Shown: positions 25,492 to 33,600 of the stretch, piece after piece
Layout: every line of letters starts with the position of its first letter
Position numbering within the stretch: the stretch's first letter is position 1
Assembly (NCBI GenBank): GCA_050249835.1
Contig: JBFWPT010000025.1
Location: forward strand, 1 to 53,502
Source of the DNA: Miltoncostaea sp050249835
Lineage (GTDB): Bacteria > Actinomycetota > Thermoleophilia > Miltoncostaeales > Miltoncostaeaceae
DNA length: 53,502 nucleotides
Reading direction: 5' to 3'
Position numbers and translations under genes: made by a program
The notes under the pieces: model-generated
Told to the model about the DNA's origin: nothing
Databases searched by the model: none
Seen by the model: only the letters and a program-made list of their open reading frames with translations

Positions 25492-27606
25492 CTACCTGCG
25501 CACGATGCGCTTCACGGCGACGGCCTTGAAGGCGCTGTTGGCGCCGAGGGCCGTGGCCGTCGGGAGGGTGCGCACCCGCAGGCGGATGGACTTCGCGCCC
25601 TTGACCCCCCTCGAGCCGGCCTTCGTGCCCGACTTGAGCAGGATCTGCTTGCTGACCTTGCCCGTCCGCGGGACCCTCACGGTGCCGACGGTCAGGGTCC
25701 GCTTGCCGACCTTGCGCTGGATGACCAGCGTGCGACCGGCCTGCGTCCTCGGGAGCGTGGCGGTCACCCGGAGGTAGACCTTGCCGCGCCGCACGAGGGT
25801 GGTGAACTTCGGCTTCGCCGCGCCGGTCTTCGCCTTGGTGACGGCGGCCGCCGGGGCGTTCGCCGGGACCACCGCGAACGGGGCCGACGGGGTGTGCGCG
25901 ATGGCGTACCGGCCCGCGGAGCCCGAGGGCACCGTGTTCGCGGACGGCGGGGCGCCCGCGGCGACCGGGGTCGGGATGCGGACGTCCGGGTTGCCACGGC
26001 CCAGGTTCGAGAACGCGATCGCCGCGTTGGCGATGCGGATCGTGCCCTGGAGGCAGTCGATGCTCGCGCCGTAGCGGCCGGTCTCGGCCCGGACGAACAG
26101 CGAGCCGTACGGGTTCATCGGGAAGATCGCGCCCGCGTCACCCGAGTGGCCGCGACCGGTGAGGGTCAGGGTCGGGATCTGGCCGGGGGCGGCGACCGAG
26201 AAGGACACGTCGCCGGCACCCGTGGGCGTCCAGGTGGTGTCTGGGGCGGTCACGCGCATGATCGAGGCCGGGAAGGTCTCGTCCCCGCTGCCCGACACGC
26301 CGTCCGGGTCGGTGAAGCTGGCCTGCCAGCGACCCTCGATCTTCACGACCTGCGTGCCCTGGACGGTGTTGGCGCCCGTGATGGCGAGCCACATCGTGAG
26401 GGGCTGGTCGAGGTGGCCACCCGAGGGCAGCGACTCGTACGACAGCAGGTTGGAGTAGAGGGCCTTGATCATCACGGAGGAGATCGTCGCCTCGACGCCC
26501 ACGCCCTTCAGCGTGTACGGCTGGCCCGTCGTGTACTTGCCCGGGTCCGGGGTCGTGACCTTGATGTCGTAGCCGTTGATCTCGCGGCCGAGGCCGAAGC
26601 GGCCGAGGCCGTCCACGCAGACGAACGGCTTGACGGCCGCGTCCGGCGTGACCGACGCGATGGCCGGCGGGGTGGACGCGTTGACCGTGTAGCGGCCGCG
26701 GTCACCGGCGGGCGGGTCCACGAGCCCCGGGACCACGTTGCCGGCCTCGGAGTAGAGGATCGGCGTGCCCGCGGCCGGGTGACCGGTCGCGTAGAGGCCG
26801 CCGGCCTCGTAGACGTTGCCCGCGACGCAGTCGAGGGAGGAGCGGCCGCCGGAGTCGACGACCGTCACCGGGTCGACGCCGCCGCCGTTGGCGCCGGCCT
26901 CGCCGAGGCGCAGGCGCACGTACACCTGGCCGTAGGGGCGCGCGGCGGTGAGGTACTCGTTCGCGTTGGGGCCGGTCGGGGCGTTGGCCGTGGCGTTGTT
27001 GCGGAGCCACTGCTGGTTGACCGGGATCTGGCCCAGGCCGCCCGGCTGGGCGACGCTGAAGGTGACCGGGCCGGCGCTCTTGGGCGTCCAGGAGATGCCC
27101 GTGGTGTTGAGCGTCGCGGTGCCGGCGAGGTTCGGGGTCGGCGTGCCGTTGAGGACGCCGCCGGTGTAGCGCCGCACCTCGACGTCGCCGGCGCCGTCCA
27201 CGAAGACGCGCGTGTTGGCCGACGCGTTGACGGTGGCGCGCATGATCTGGCGCTCCTCCACCGTGTTCGAGGCGGAGACGGCGACCCAGAAGGTCATGCC
27301 GTTCAGGTTGTTCTCACCCGGCGCGAGGATCCCGGCGTCGGCGAGGTCCTGGAGGTACCCGTTGCCGAACGAGTAGCGGACGACCGGCTGGATGCCGAAG
27401 GGCTGCCCGACGACCACGTCGGGGAAGTCGTTCGCGAACGTGACGTCCAGATCGACGTCCTGGGTGATGCTCTCGGGGTTGATGCAGGTGTACTGGCTCG
27501 CGGCCGACGCCGTTCCGGCCGTCGCCGCGACGGCGACACCCGCGGCGACCGCGCTGACCGCGGCCGCCAGTCGGCGCCCCCGCGGGCGGTGTGTGCGTGT
27601 TCTCAT
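25492..27606 (-). CDS. Secreted Cys-paired repeat protein (two repeats)
   Basis: 704 residues from the ATG at 27606 (GGAGAG four bases before). Signal peptide about 1-36. Repeat 1 runs from Cys 41 (QYTCINPES) to Cys 260 (SSLDCVAGN) and contains MTFWVAVSASNTVEERQ. Repeat 2 runs from Cys 330 (PFVCVDGLG) to Cys 518 (ASIDCLQGT) and contains LTMWLAITGANTVQ. Each repeat is followed by a GRYTV or GRYAI segment. The last 100 residues are the same basic beta module as in 23616-25403 (VGTVRVPRTGKVSKQILLK). The Cys pairs, one per end of each repeat, suggest one disulphide per extracellular beta-sandwich. A candidate iron operator and a TAGGCT -10 lie upstream. Not recognised as a named family; likely cell-envelope, possibly siderophore or haem related. 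Confidence 0.72.
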   Translation of the reverse strand: MRTRTHRPRGRRLAAAVSAVAAGVAVAATAGTASAASQYTCINPESITQDVDLDVTFANDFPDVVVGQPFGIQPVVRYSFGNGYLQDLADAGILAPGENNLNGMTFWVAVSASNTVEERQIMRATVNASANTRVFVDGAGDVEVRRYTGGVLNGTPTPNLAGTATLNTTGISWTPKSAGPVTFSVAQPGGLGQIPVNQQWLRNNATANAPTGPNANEYLTAARPYGQVYVRLRLGEAGANGGGVDPVTVVDSGGRSSLDCVAGNVYEAGGLYATGHPAAGTPILYSEAGNVVPGLVDPPAGDRGRYTVNASTPPAIASVTPDAAVKPFVCVDGLGRFGLGREINGYDIKVTTPDPGKYTTGQPYTLKGVGVEATISSVMIKALYSNLLSYESLPSGGHLDQPLTMWLAITGANTVQGTQVVKIEGRWQASFTDPDGVSGSGDETFPASIMRVTAPDTTWTPTGAGDVSFSVAAPGQIPTLTLTGRGHSGDAGAIFPMNPYGSLFVRAETGRYGASIDCLQGTIRIANAAIAFSNLGRGNPDVRIPTPVAAGAPPSANTVPSGSAGRYAIAHTPSAPFAVVPANAPAAAVTKAKTGAAKPKFTTLVRRGKVYLRVTATLPRTQAGRTLVIQRKVGKRTLTVGTVRVPRTGKVSKQILLKSGTKAGSRGVKGAKSIRLRVRTLPTATALGANSAFKAVAVKRIVRR

Positions 27607-27653
27607 CGTCTCTCCGGGTCGTGCGACGGGCCCTCACCGCCGCCGGCTGACAT
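27603..27653 (-). CDS. Possible 16-residue leader peptide before the secreted repeat gene
   Basis: An ATG at 27653, six bases after a TAGGCT hexamer, opens a short frame (MSAGGGEGPSHDPERR) whose TGA overlaps the ATG of 25492-27606 as ATGA. If transcription starts near this ATG, the peptide would be translated from a leaderless or nearly leaderless message and would couple translation to the main gene. It has no hydrophobic or metal-binding character. It may be chance. Confidence 0.25.
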   Translation of the reverse strand: MSAGGGEGPSHDPERR

Positions 27654-27659
27654 GTGGTC

Positions 27660-27665
27660 AGCCTA
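27660..27665 (-). promoter_or_regulatory. Putative -10 (TAGGCT) of the 25492-27606 gene
   Basis: TAGGCT on the minus strand, the same hexamer as proposed for the siderophore operon at 2147-2152. The candidate operator at 27674-27689 lies nine bases upstream, covering the expected spacer and -35 region, a geometry close to that at 2120-2152. Confidence 0.35.
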
Positions 27666-27673
27666 TGACTGAA

Positions 27674-27689
27674 TGTTCGGCATACCTCA
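27674..27689 (-). promoter_or_regulatory. Candidate iron-responsive operator, copy 3
   Basis: The plus strand reads TGTTCGGCATACCTCA and matches the reverse of copy 2 (TGTTAGGTGTCCCTTA) at 11 of 16 positions, keeping TGTT-GG, the 4-base spacer and CCT-A. It lies about 70 bp upstream of a secreted repeat protein related to the one controlled by copy 1. Confidence 0.35.
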
Positions 27690-27747
27690 CCGACGCGCGG
27701 GCAAGCCTACCCGACCCGAGATCCCTTTCGTCAAGCTGCCTCGGCGG

Positions 27748-27767
27748 AGGGTGACGACCGTCACCCT
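27748..27767 (-). terminator. Hairpin after the FhuF-like gene
   Basis: Arms AGGGTGAC and GTCACCCT enclose GACC, 7 bp past the stop of the FhuF-like gene. No T run. Likely ends that transcript. Confidence 0.45.
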
Positions 27768-27774
27768 TACGGTG

Positions 27775-28608
27775 TCAGTCGGCTCCGCCCCTCAGGACGC
27801 GGTGCCGCGCGGCCGCGATCCGGCGCAAGCGGCCGGCCGGGCAGTCGTCGCAGCGGTCGTGCTCGGGCACCCGGTAGGCGAGGCAGCATCCGGCGCGCCG
27901 GCGCGCGGGCCCCGAGGGGTCCGGGTTGGCGCGTACCTCGACGGCGAACGGCACCGGCGGGGCGAGCAGACGATCGGCCAGGACGATCGCGTCGCCGCGC
28001 CGGCCCACCGCGGCGCCCGCCCACAAGGCGGCGAGCGCGACGGAGTCGCCGGCCGAGCGGTGCAGGTGGGCGGGGGTGCGGATGCCGAGGCCCGCGACGG
28101 CGTCCACGACCGGCGCGATCGCCGCCGTCAGGCCGGCGCGCGCGGCCTCGACGGGGTCCTCGCCCCCGTCCCAGGGCGGGGGGTCGCAGGCGAGGCCCTC
28201 GACGCGGCCGACGGGGCCGACGCGGGCGCGCAGGCGACCCGGCGCCAGGGGCGGCGCCGCGGCTCCGAGCATCAGCGGCAGGGCGGCGGCCATGCCGAGG
28301 TGCCAGGCCAGGCTCTCGACCACCCAGGTCCCGTGCGCCTCGCGGGGCCCGCCCCAGCGCTCCTGGCTGGCGTCGACCATCGCCGCGGCCACGTCGGGGG
28401 CGGCCAGCGATGCGAGGGGCCGCCAGCCGGGGCCCTCGCCGGGCGCGGGCTGCAGCCCCATCCGCATGCCCATCGCCTCGTACGACCGCAGCGCGGCGAG
28501 ATCGATCGTGGCTGCCTCCCCGCACGTCACCCCCGAAGGGTACCCCTTCGGCCCACCGAACCCCGGCCCCGATCCGCTGGGCCGGTCGTCAGTTGATGCG
28601 GCGCTCAT
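27775..28608 (-). CDS. FhuF-like [2Fe-2S] ferric-siderophore reductase
   Basis: 277 residues if started at the ATG at 28608, which overlaps the acyl-CoA synthetase end by 20 bp; a GTG inside (VTCGEAATID, near 28529) is a possible shorter start. The C-terminus has the FhuF cluster signature CC-x10-C-x2-C: Cys 241, 242, 253 and 256 in AGCCLAYRVPEHDRCDDC. FhuF proteins reduce ferric hydroxamate siderophores in the cytoplasm and release ferrous iron. The central part (HGTWVVESLAWHLGMAAAL, and HLHRSAGDSVALAALW) is as loosely conserved as is usual in this family. It closes the expected cycle of make, export, re-import and reduce encoded in this window. Confidence 0.82.
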   Translation of the reverse strand: MSAASTDDRPSGSGPGFGGPKGYPSGVTCGEAATIDLAALRSYEAMGMRMGLQPAPGEGPGWRPLASLAAPDVAAAMVDASQERWGGPREAHGTWVVESLAWHLGMAAALPLMLGAAAPPLAPGRLRARVGPVGRVEGLACDPPPWDGGEDPVEAARAGLTAAIAPVVDAVAGLGIRTPAHLHRSAGDSVALAALWAGAAVGRRGDAIVLADRLLAPPVPFAVEVRANPDPSGPARRRAGCCLAYRVPEHDRCDDCPAGRLRRIAAARHRVLRGGAD

Positions 28609-30190
28609 GCCCCTGCCACTCGCGCTCGCGCAGCTCGAACTTGCGCACCTTGCCGGTGGAGGTGCGCGGCAGCTCGGCCACGAAGTCGAAGGCGTCGGGG
28701 CACTTGTAGCCGGCCAGGCGGCCGCGGACGTGGGCGGTCAGGGCGGCGGCGTCGCACTCGGCCCCCGGCCGCAGCACGACGAACGCCTTGGGCCGCTCCC
28801 CCCACTGCTCGGACGGGATGCCGATGACGGCCGCCTCGAGCACGGCGGGGTGGCTGGTGACGGCCTGCTCCACCTCGATCGTCGAGATGTTCTCGCCGCC
28901 GGAGATGACGACGTCCTTGGCCCGATCGCGCACCTCGATGTAGCCGTCCGGGTGCATGACGCCGAGGTCGCCCGAGTGGAAGAAGCCGCCACGGAACGCC
29001 GCGGCCGTGGCCTCGGGTTCGTCGAAGTACCCCTTCATGACGTTGTTGCCGGCCATGACGATCTCCCCCACCGTCTCCCCGTCCCGGGGCACGTCGGCGC
29101 CGTCGGGGCCGACGACGCGGATGGGGTCGGCCATCACCATCGCCACGCCCTGGCGCGACAGCAGCCGGGCGCGCGCGGCGGGCTCCTCGTCCTCCCAGCC
29201 CACCTGCCACTGGCAGACCGTGTAGGGGCCGTAGGTCTCGGTGAGCCCGTAGACGTGGACGACCTTCGCGCCGAGCGCCTCGGTCTGGGCGAGGACCGTC
29301 GGATTGGGGGGCGCGGCCGCGGTCATGACGGTGAGCGGGTGCGCGAGGGGGTGGGCCTCCTCCGCGTTCACGAGGGTGGACAGCACGGCGGGCGCGCCGT
29401 TCATGTGGGTCACGCGCTCGTCGTCGATGTGCCGCCACATGGCGTCGGCGCGCACGGCCCGCATGCACACCTGGGTGCCGCCGGCGGCGACGATCGCCCA
29501 GGGGTGGCACCAGCCGTTGCAGTGGAACATCGGCAGGGTCCACAGGTAGACCGTGTCGTGGGCGTGGCCGGCGGTGATGTTCTCGCCGAGGGCGTTGAGG
29601 TAGCCGCCGCGGTGCGTGTACATGACGCCCTTCGGCGCGCCCGTGGTGCCCGAGGTGTAGTTGATCGCGATCGTCGCGTCCTCGTCGTCCACCCGCCACG
29701 GCAGGGGGTCGCCGTCGCCGCGGGCGCGCAGGTCGTCGTAGGACGTGCCGGGCGCGTCCGCCGGCACGCCGGCGTCGTCGTCCCACACGATCTCCTCCAC
29801 CTCCAGCCGGTCCATCACCGGCACCACCGACCCGGCCAGCTCGGTATCGGCCACGAGCATCCGCGCGCCCGAGTGGAGCAGGATGGAGCGCACCTCCTCG
29901 GCGTGGAGGCGGGTGTTGACGGCCACGAGCACCGCCCCGGCCAGCGGCACCGCGAAGTGGGCGACGAGCAGGGTGGGCGTGTTGGGGCAGAGGTAGGCGA
30001 CCCGGTCCCCGGGGCCGATGCCGCTCGCCCGCAGAGCCCGCGCGACGCGCTGCACCTCCTCGGCCAGCTCCGCGTGGGTCATGCGCCGGTCGCCGTGGAC
30101 GACGGCGGTGCGGTCCGCGAAGACCTCGGCCGCCCGCTCCATCAGCAGCAGCGGCGTGAGGGGGGTGATGTGGACGGGGCGGGGGGTCAT
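28589..30190 (-). CDS. Acyl-CoA synthetase (AMP-forming)
   Basis: 533 residues from the ATG at 30190 with GGAAGG before it. ANL-superfamily enzyme that activates a carboxylic acid to acyl-AMP and then acyl-CoA. Motifs are INYTSGTTGAPKGVMYTHRG (P-loop, about 175-195), YGLTETYGPY, HSGDLGVMHPDGYIEVRDR, AKDVVISGGENISTIEVE and the C-terminal lysine in RTSTGKVRKFE. The wording near LPMFHCNGWCHPW matches the medium/long-chain AlkK/DmdB-like group rather than FadD. Substrate unknown. It precedes the FhuF-like gene with a 20-bp overlap, so they are co-transcribed; an acyl-CoA supply for an acylated siderophore is a speculative link. Confidence 0.85.
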   Translation of the reverse strand: MTPRPVHITPLTPLLLMERAAEVFADRTAVVHGDRRMTHAELAEEVQRVARALRASGIGPGDRVAYLCPNTPTLLVAHFAVPLAGAVLVAVNTRLHAEEVRSILLHSGARMLVADTELAGSVVPVMDRLEVEEIVWDDDAGVPADAPGTSYDDLRARGDGDPLPWRVDDEDATIAINYTSGTTGAPKGVMYTHRGGYLNALGENITAGHAHDTVYLWTLPMFHCNGWCHPWAIVAAGGTQVCMRAVRADAMWRHIDDERVTHMNGAPAVLSTLVNAEEAHPLAHPLTVMTAAAPPNPTVLAQTEALGAKVVHVYGLTETYGPYTVCQWQVGWEDEEPAARARLLSRQGVAMVMADPIRVVGPDGADVPRDGETVGEIVMAGNNVMKGYFDEPEATAAAFRGGFFHSGDLGVMHPDGYIEVRDRAKDVVISGGENISTIEVEQAVTSHPAVLEAAVIGIPSEQWGERPKAFVVLRPGAECDAAALTAHVRGRLAGYKCPDAFDFVAELPRTSTGKVRKFELREREWQGHERRIN

Positions 30191-30247
30191 CGGGCCTTCC
30201 TATGCGGGCGGGCGCGGGCGGTCAACCCCCGGGCATGATCCCGCCGG

Positions 30248-32118
30248 ATGGAGCCCGCCCTCTACCTGCTCGGCCTCGCCGCCACCGTCGGGGTCGTCGC
30301 GGGCGCGTGCCGCCGCCTGGGCTGGCCGGCGCCGCCGGTGCTCGTCGTCGCCGGGATCCTCGGCTCGTTCCTGCCCTTCGTGCCGCAGTTCGAGCTCGAC
30401 GCGGACATCGTGCTGTTCGGCCTGCTGCCGCCCCTGCTCTACGCGGCCGCGATCCGCACGTCGCTCGTCGACTTCCGCGCGAACACCTACTCGATCCTGC
30501 TGCTGTCGGTGGGGGCGGTCATCGTGACCACCCTCGCCGTGGGCGCGGTGGCCTGGTGGGTGCTGCCGGGGCTCACGCTGGCGGCCGCGTTCGCGCTCGG
30601 GGCCGTCGTCGCCCCGCCGGACGCCGTGGCCGCGACGGCCATCGCCCGCAGGGTCGGCCTCCCCCGCCGGATCGTGACGATCCTGGAGGGCGAGAGCCTG
30701 GTGAACGACGCCACGGCCCTGGTCGCCCTGACGGTGAGCATCACCGCGATCACCGAGGTCGTGACCCCGGGGGAGATCGCCTGGGAGGCCGTGCGCGCGG
30801 CGGGCGGCGGCCTGCTGATCGGCGTGGCCGCCGCGGCCGTCCTGTCCTTCATCCGGAAGCGGATCGACGACCCGGTCCTCGACACGCTCCTGTCGTTCCT
30901 GGCCCCGTGGGTGGCGTTCCTGCCCGCCGAGGCGATCCACTCCTCCGGGGTCCTGTCGGTGGTGGTGGCCGGGCTGATCCTGGGCCACAAGGCGCCGGTG
31001 CTGCAGTCGGCGCGATCGCGCATCACCGAGACGGTCAATTGGACCACGGTGCAGTTCCTGCTGGAGAACGTCGTGTTCCTGCTCATCGGCCTCCAGCTGC
31101 GGTGGATCGTGGAGGGCGTCGCCGACCTGGAGGCATCGTGGATGCGCGCCGGCGCCGTCTGCCTCGCGGTGCTGGTCGCGACGGTCGCCGTGCGCTTCGC
31201 CTACGTGTTCGGCCTGCTGGGCCTGCACGCCCTCGGCGCCGGGGCCCACCGGGCCGGCTGGTCGGCGGCCAACGCGACCATCGTCTCCTGGGCGGCGATG
31301 CGCGGCGTCGTGACCCTGGCCGCCGCCTTCCTCCTGCCGCCGGAGACCCCCCAGCGGCCGATCCTCCTGCTCGCGGCGTTCGCAGTCGTGGCGGGCACGC
31401 TGCTCGGGTTCAGCCCCACCCTCCCGTGGCTCGTCCGCCGCCTGGGCGTGCGCGGGCCGGACGCCGCCGAGGACGCCCTGCGCTCGCCGCCCTCACCGAC
31501 GAGGCCGCGCGTGCCGGCATCGCCCGCCTGGACGCGATCGTCTCCCCCGACGACCCGCCCGAGGTGGTCGCCGAGCTGCACCAGCGCGCGCTGCGCCGCC
31601 CGAACTCGGTGTGGGAGCGCCTGGGCCGCTCCAACGAGGAGTCGGAGCCCCCGTCGGCCGCCTACACGCGCCTGCGAGTGCAGATGCTGCAGGCCGAGCG
31701 CGAGGCGATCCTGGCGCGCCGCGACACCGGCCTCATCGACGACGAGGTGCTGCGCACGGCCCTGGCCAGCGTCGACTTCGAGGAGACCCTCCTCGACCGC
31801 CTGGAGTCGGCGAGCCGGCGCGTGGACGAGGCCGAGCTGGCCGCCCCCGCCCGCAGCGCCGGCGACTGCGAGCACCTGCGCGCCGCGCCCTTCACCCACC
31901 GCGCCACCACCCCCGGCGCCTGCGAGGAGTGCCTGCGCGACGGCACCCGCTGGGTGCACCTGCGCCTCTGCCTGGAGTGCGGCCACGTGGGCTGCTGCGA
32001 CTCCTCCCTCGGCCGCCACGCCACCGGCCACTTCCACCACACCGGCCACCCCGTCATGCGCTCCATCGAGCCCGGCGAGGCCTGGCGCTGGTGCTACGTG
32101 GACGAGCACCTGGGGTGA
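30248..32118 (+). CDS. Na+/H+ antiporter (CPA1) with C-terminal UBP-type zinc finger, frameshifted
   Basis: Residues 1 to about 412 (30248 to about 31484) form the transporter domain with about 12 spans. Family marks include GAVVAPPDAVAATAIARR and ILEGESLVNDATALV (the transport Asp), and AAMRGVVTLAAAF. After about 31484 the frame continues as junk, while the -1 frame goes on at once with ALAALTDEAARAGIARLDA and a helical region, ending in a UBP zinc finger (about 31860-32115): GDCEHL, GACEECL, LCLECGHVGCCDSSLGRHA, HFHHTGHPV. One base appears to be missing between about 31474 and 31490. The antiporter plus zf-UBP fusion is known in actinobacteria, so a sequencing error or a recent mutation is likelier than two genes. 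The stop is 8 bp from the convergent HAD gene. Confidence 0.8.
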
Positions 32119-32125
32119 TCCACGC

Positions 32126-32773
32126 TCAGCCGGCGATGGCCTCCGGCAGCCCGTGGATGGTGGGCAGCACGACGTCGGCGAGCGCCAGGGCGTCGTCGCC
32201 GGGCGGGTAGATGGCGTTGGGCACGGCGATCACGCGCACGCCCGCGGCGTGTGCCGACCGGATGCCGGCGCCGGAGTCCTCCACCGCAGTGGCATCGGCG
32301 GGGTCCACCCCCAGGCGCCGGAGCGCCTCGAGGTAGACGTCGGGCGCCGGCTTGCCGCGCTCCACCTCCTCCGAGGACACCGTGACCGCGAAGAGGCCGG
32401 CGATGCCGGCCTGCTCCAGCACCGCCTCGATCAGGCGGCGCGTGGACGACGACGCCACCGCCATCGGCATCCCGAGGGCGGCGACCCCGCGCACCGCGTC
32501 GATCGCGCCGTCGATGAACGGCGGCTCCGCGCGGTAGCGGTCGATCAGCCGCCGCTCCACCTCCGCCTCGATCGCCGACGGCGACAGCACCACGCCGAGG
32601 CGGTCGTGCATGTAGCCGGTCCACTCGGGCGTGCTCATGCCCATCATGTCCGTGTGGGCCTCGGGACCCCACCGCCCGCCGGCCTCGGCGGTGAGGTCCT
32701 CGCGCACCCGGTCCCAGATCTCCTCCGAGGAGATCAGCAGGCCGTCCATGTCGAAGACGACGGCCCCGGTCAC
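32126..32773 (-). CDS. HAD-superfamily phosphatase / beta-phosphoglucomutase-like
   Basis: 215 residues from the GTG at 32773, which overlaps the ABC permease stop (GTGA); the longer reading upstream runs through that gene. HAD subfamily IA motifs: I, VVFDMDGLL (residues 5-13, nucleophile Asp); II, AVASSST; III, RGKPAPDVYLEAL with the Lys; IV, AVEDSGAGIRSAHAAG. A helical cap lies between motifs I and II. The family hydrolyses sugar or nucleotide phosphates, or isomerises beta-phosphoglucose; substrate cannot be told. The overlap with the drug exporter genes is probably a chance of packing. Confidence 0.85.
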   Translation of the reverse strand: MTGAVVFDMDGLLISSEEIWDRVREDLTAEAGGRWGPEAHTDMMGMSTPEWTGYMHDRLGVVLSPSAIEAEVERRLIDRYRAEPPFIDGAIDAVRGVAALGMPMAVASSSTRRLIEAVLEQAGIAGLFAVTVSSEEVERGKPAPDVYLEALRRLGVDPADATAVEDSGAGIRSAHAAGVRVIAVPNAIYPPGDDALALADVVLPTIHGLPEAIAG

Positions 32774-33600
32774 GCGGTCGCGGCCCCCCGGCGGTAGCTG
32801 CGCACCGACAGCGGCACGAACACGGCGAGGATGCCGGCCGTCCACGCCAGCGAGGCGAGCACGTCGGCGCCCCACGGGCCGCCCAGCACGAGCGCGCGCA
32901 CGGCGTCCACCGCGGCCGTCACCGGCTGGTGCTCGGCGAAGACCTGGAGCCAGCCGGGCATGTCGTCGGTGGGCACGAAGGCGCTGGAGGCGAACACGAG
33001 CGGGAGCATGATGGGGAACGCGGCCGCCTGCGCGGTCTCGGCGTTCGGCACCGACAGGCCGACGAACGCGAAGATCCACGACAGGGCGTAGCCGAAGGCC
33101 AGCAGCACGAGCAGGCCGAGGGCCAGCTTGGCGACGTCGGTGTGGATGCGGAAGCCCACGGCGAAGCCGACGCCGAGCATCAGCAGCACGACGAAGACGT
33201 TTCGGACCAGGTCGGCCAGCGTGCGCCCCGCCAGGACGGCCGAGCGCGCCATGGGCAGGGAGCGCAGCCGCTCGATGAGGCCGCGGTTGCGGTCCTCGGC
33301 GAGGCCGACGGCCGTGTTGACGGCGCCGAAGGCGATGACCTGGGCGAAGATGCCGGGCATCAGGTAGTCCACGTAGTCCGTCCCGGGCACGGCGATCGAG
33401 CCGCCGAAGACGTACCGGAACATGAGGACGAACAGCAGCGGCTGGATCGTGGCGAACACGAGCAGCTGCGGCAGCCGGCGGATGGTGAGCAGGTTGCGCC
33501 ACGTCATGGCGAGCGTGTCGCGCACCGCCAGCCCGAGGGACGACGGCAGGGGCGCGAGCGCCACGCCCGCGTGCGGTGTGTCGATTGCCTGCGTGGTCAT
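32770..33600 (-). CDS. ABC-2 type drug exporter, permease (DrrB-like)
   Basis: 276 residues from an ATG that overlaps the ATPase stop (ATGA). Six membrane spans. The N-terminus carries LAVRDTLAMTWRNLLTIRR then PLLFVLMFRYVFGGSI, and the central EDRNRGLIERLRSLPMARSAV is the hallmark cytoplasmic loop of DrrB/ABC-2 permeases. The C-terminal ASSAFVPTDDMPGWLQVFAEHQPVT is the usual ABC-2 motif. It pairs with the ATPase upstream to export an unknown hydrophobic compound. Confidence 0.9.
   Translation of the reverse strand: MTTQAIDTPHAGVALAPLPSSLGLAVRDTLAMTWRNLLTIRRLPQLLVFATIQPLLFVLMFRYVFGGSIAVPGTDYVDYLMPGIFAQVIAFGAVNTAVGLAEDRNRGLIERLRSLPMARSAVLAGRTLADLVRNVFVVLLMLGVGFAVGFRIHTDVAKLALGLLVLLAFGYALSWIFAFVGLSVPNAETAQAAAFPIMLPLVFASSAFVPTDDMPGWLQVFAEHQPVTAAVDAVRALVLGGPWGADVLASLAWTAGILAVFVPLSVRSYRRGAATA

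Noticed and set aside
28530..28548. Hairpin CCGAAGGG-TAC-CCCTTCGG as a terminator or operator
   Set aside because: It lies inside the start region of the FhuF-like frame. If the shorter start is true it might be regulatory, but there is not enough to call it.
32126..33502. A 458-residue HAD fusion protein
   Set aside because: The N-terminal half is an out-of-frame reading of the ABC permease; the HAD protein starts at the GTG at 32773.
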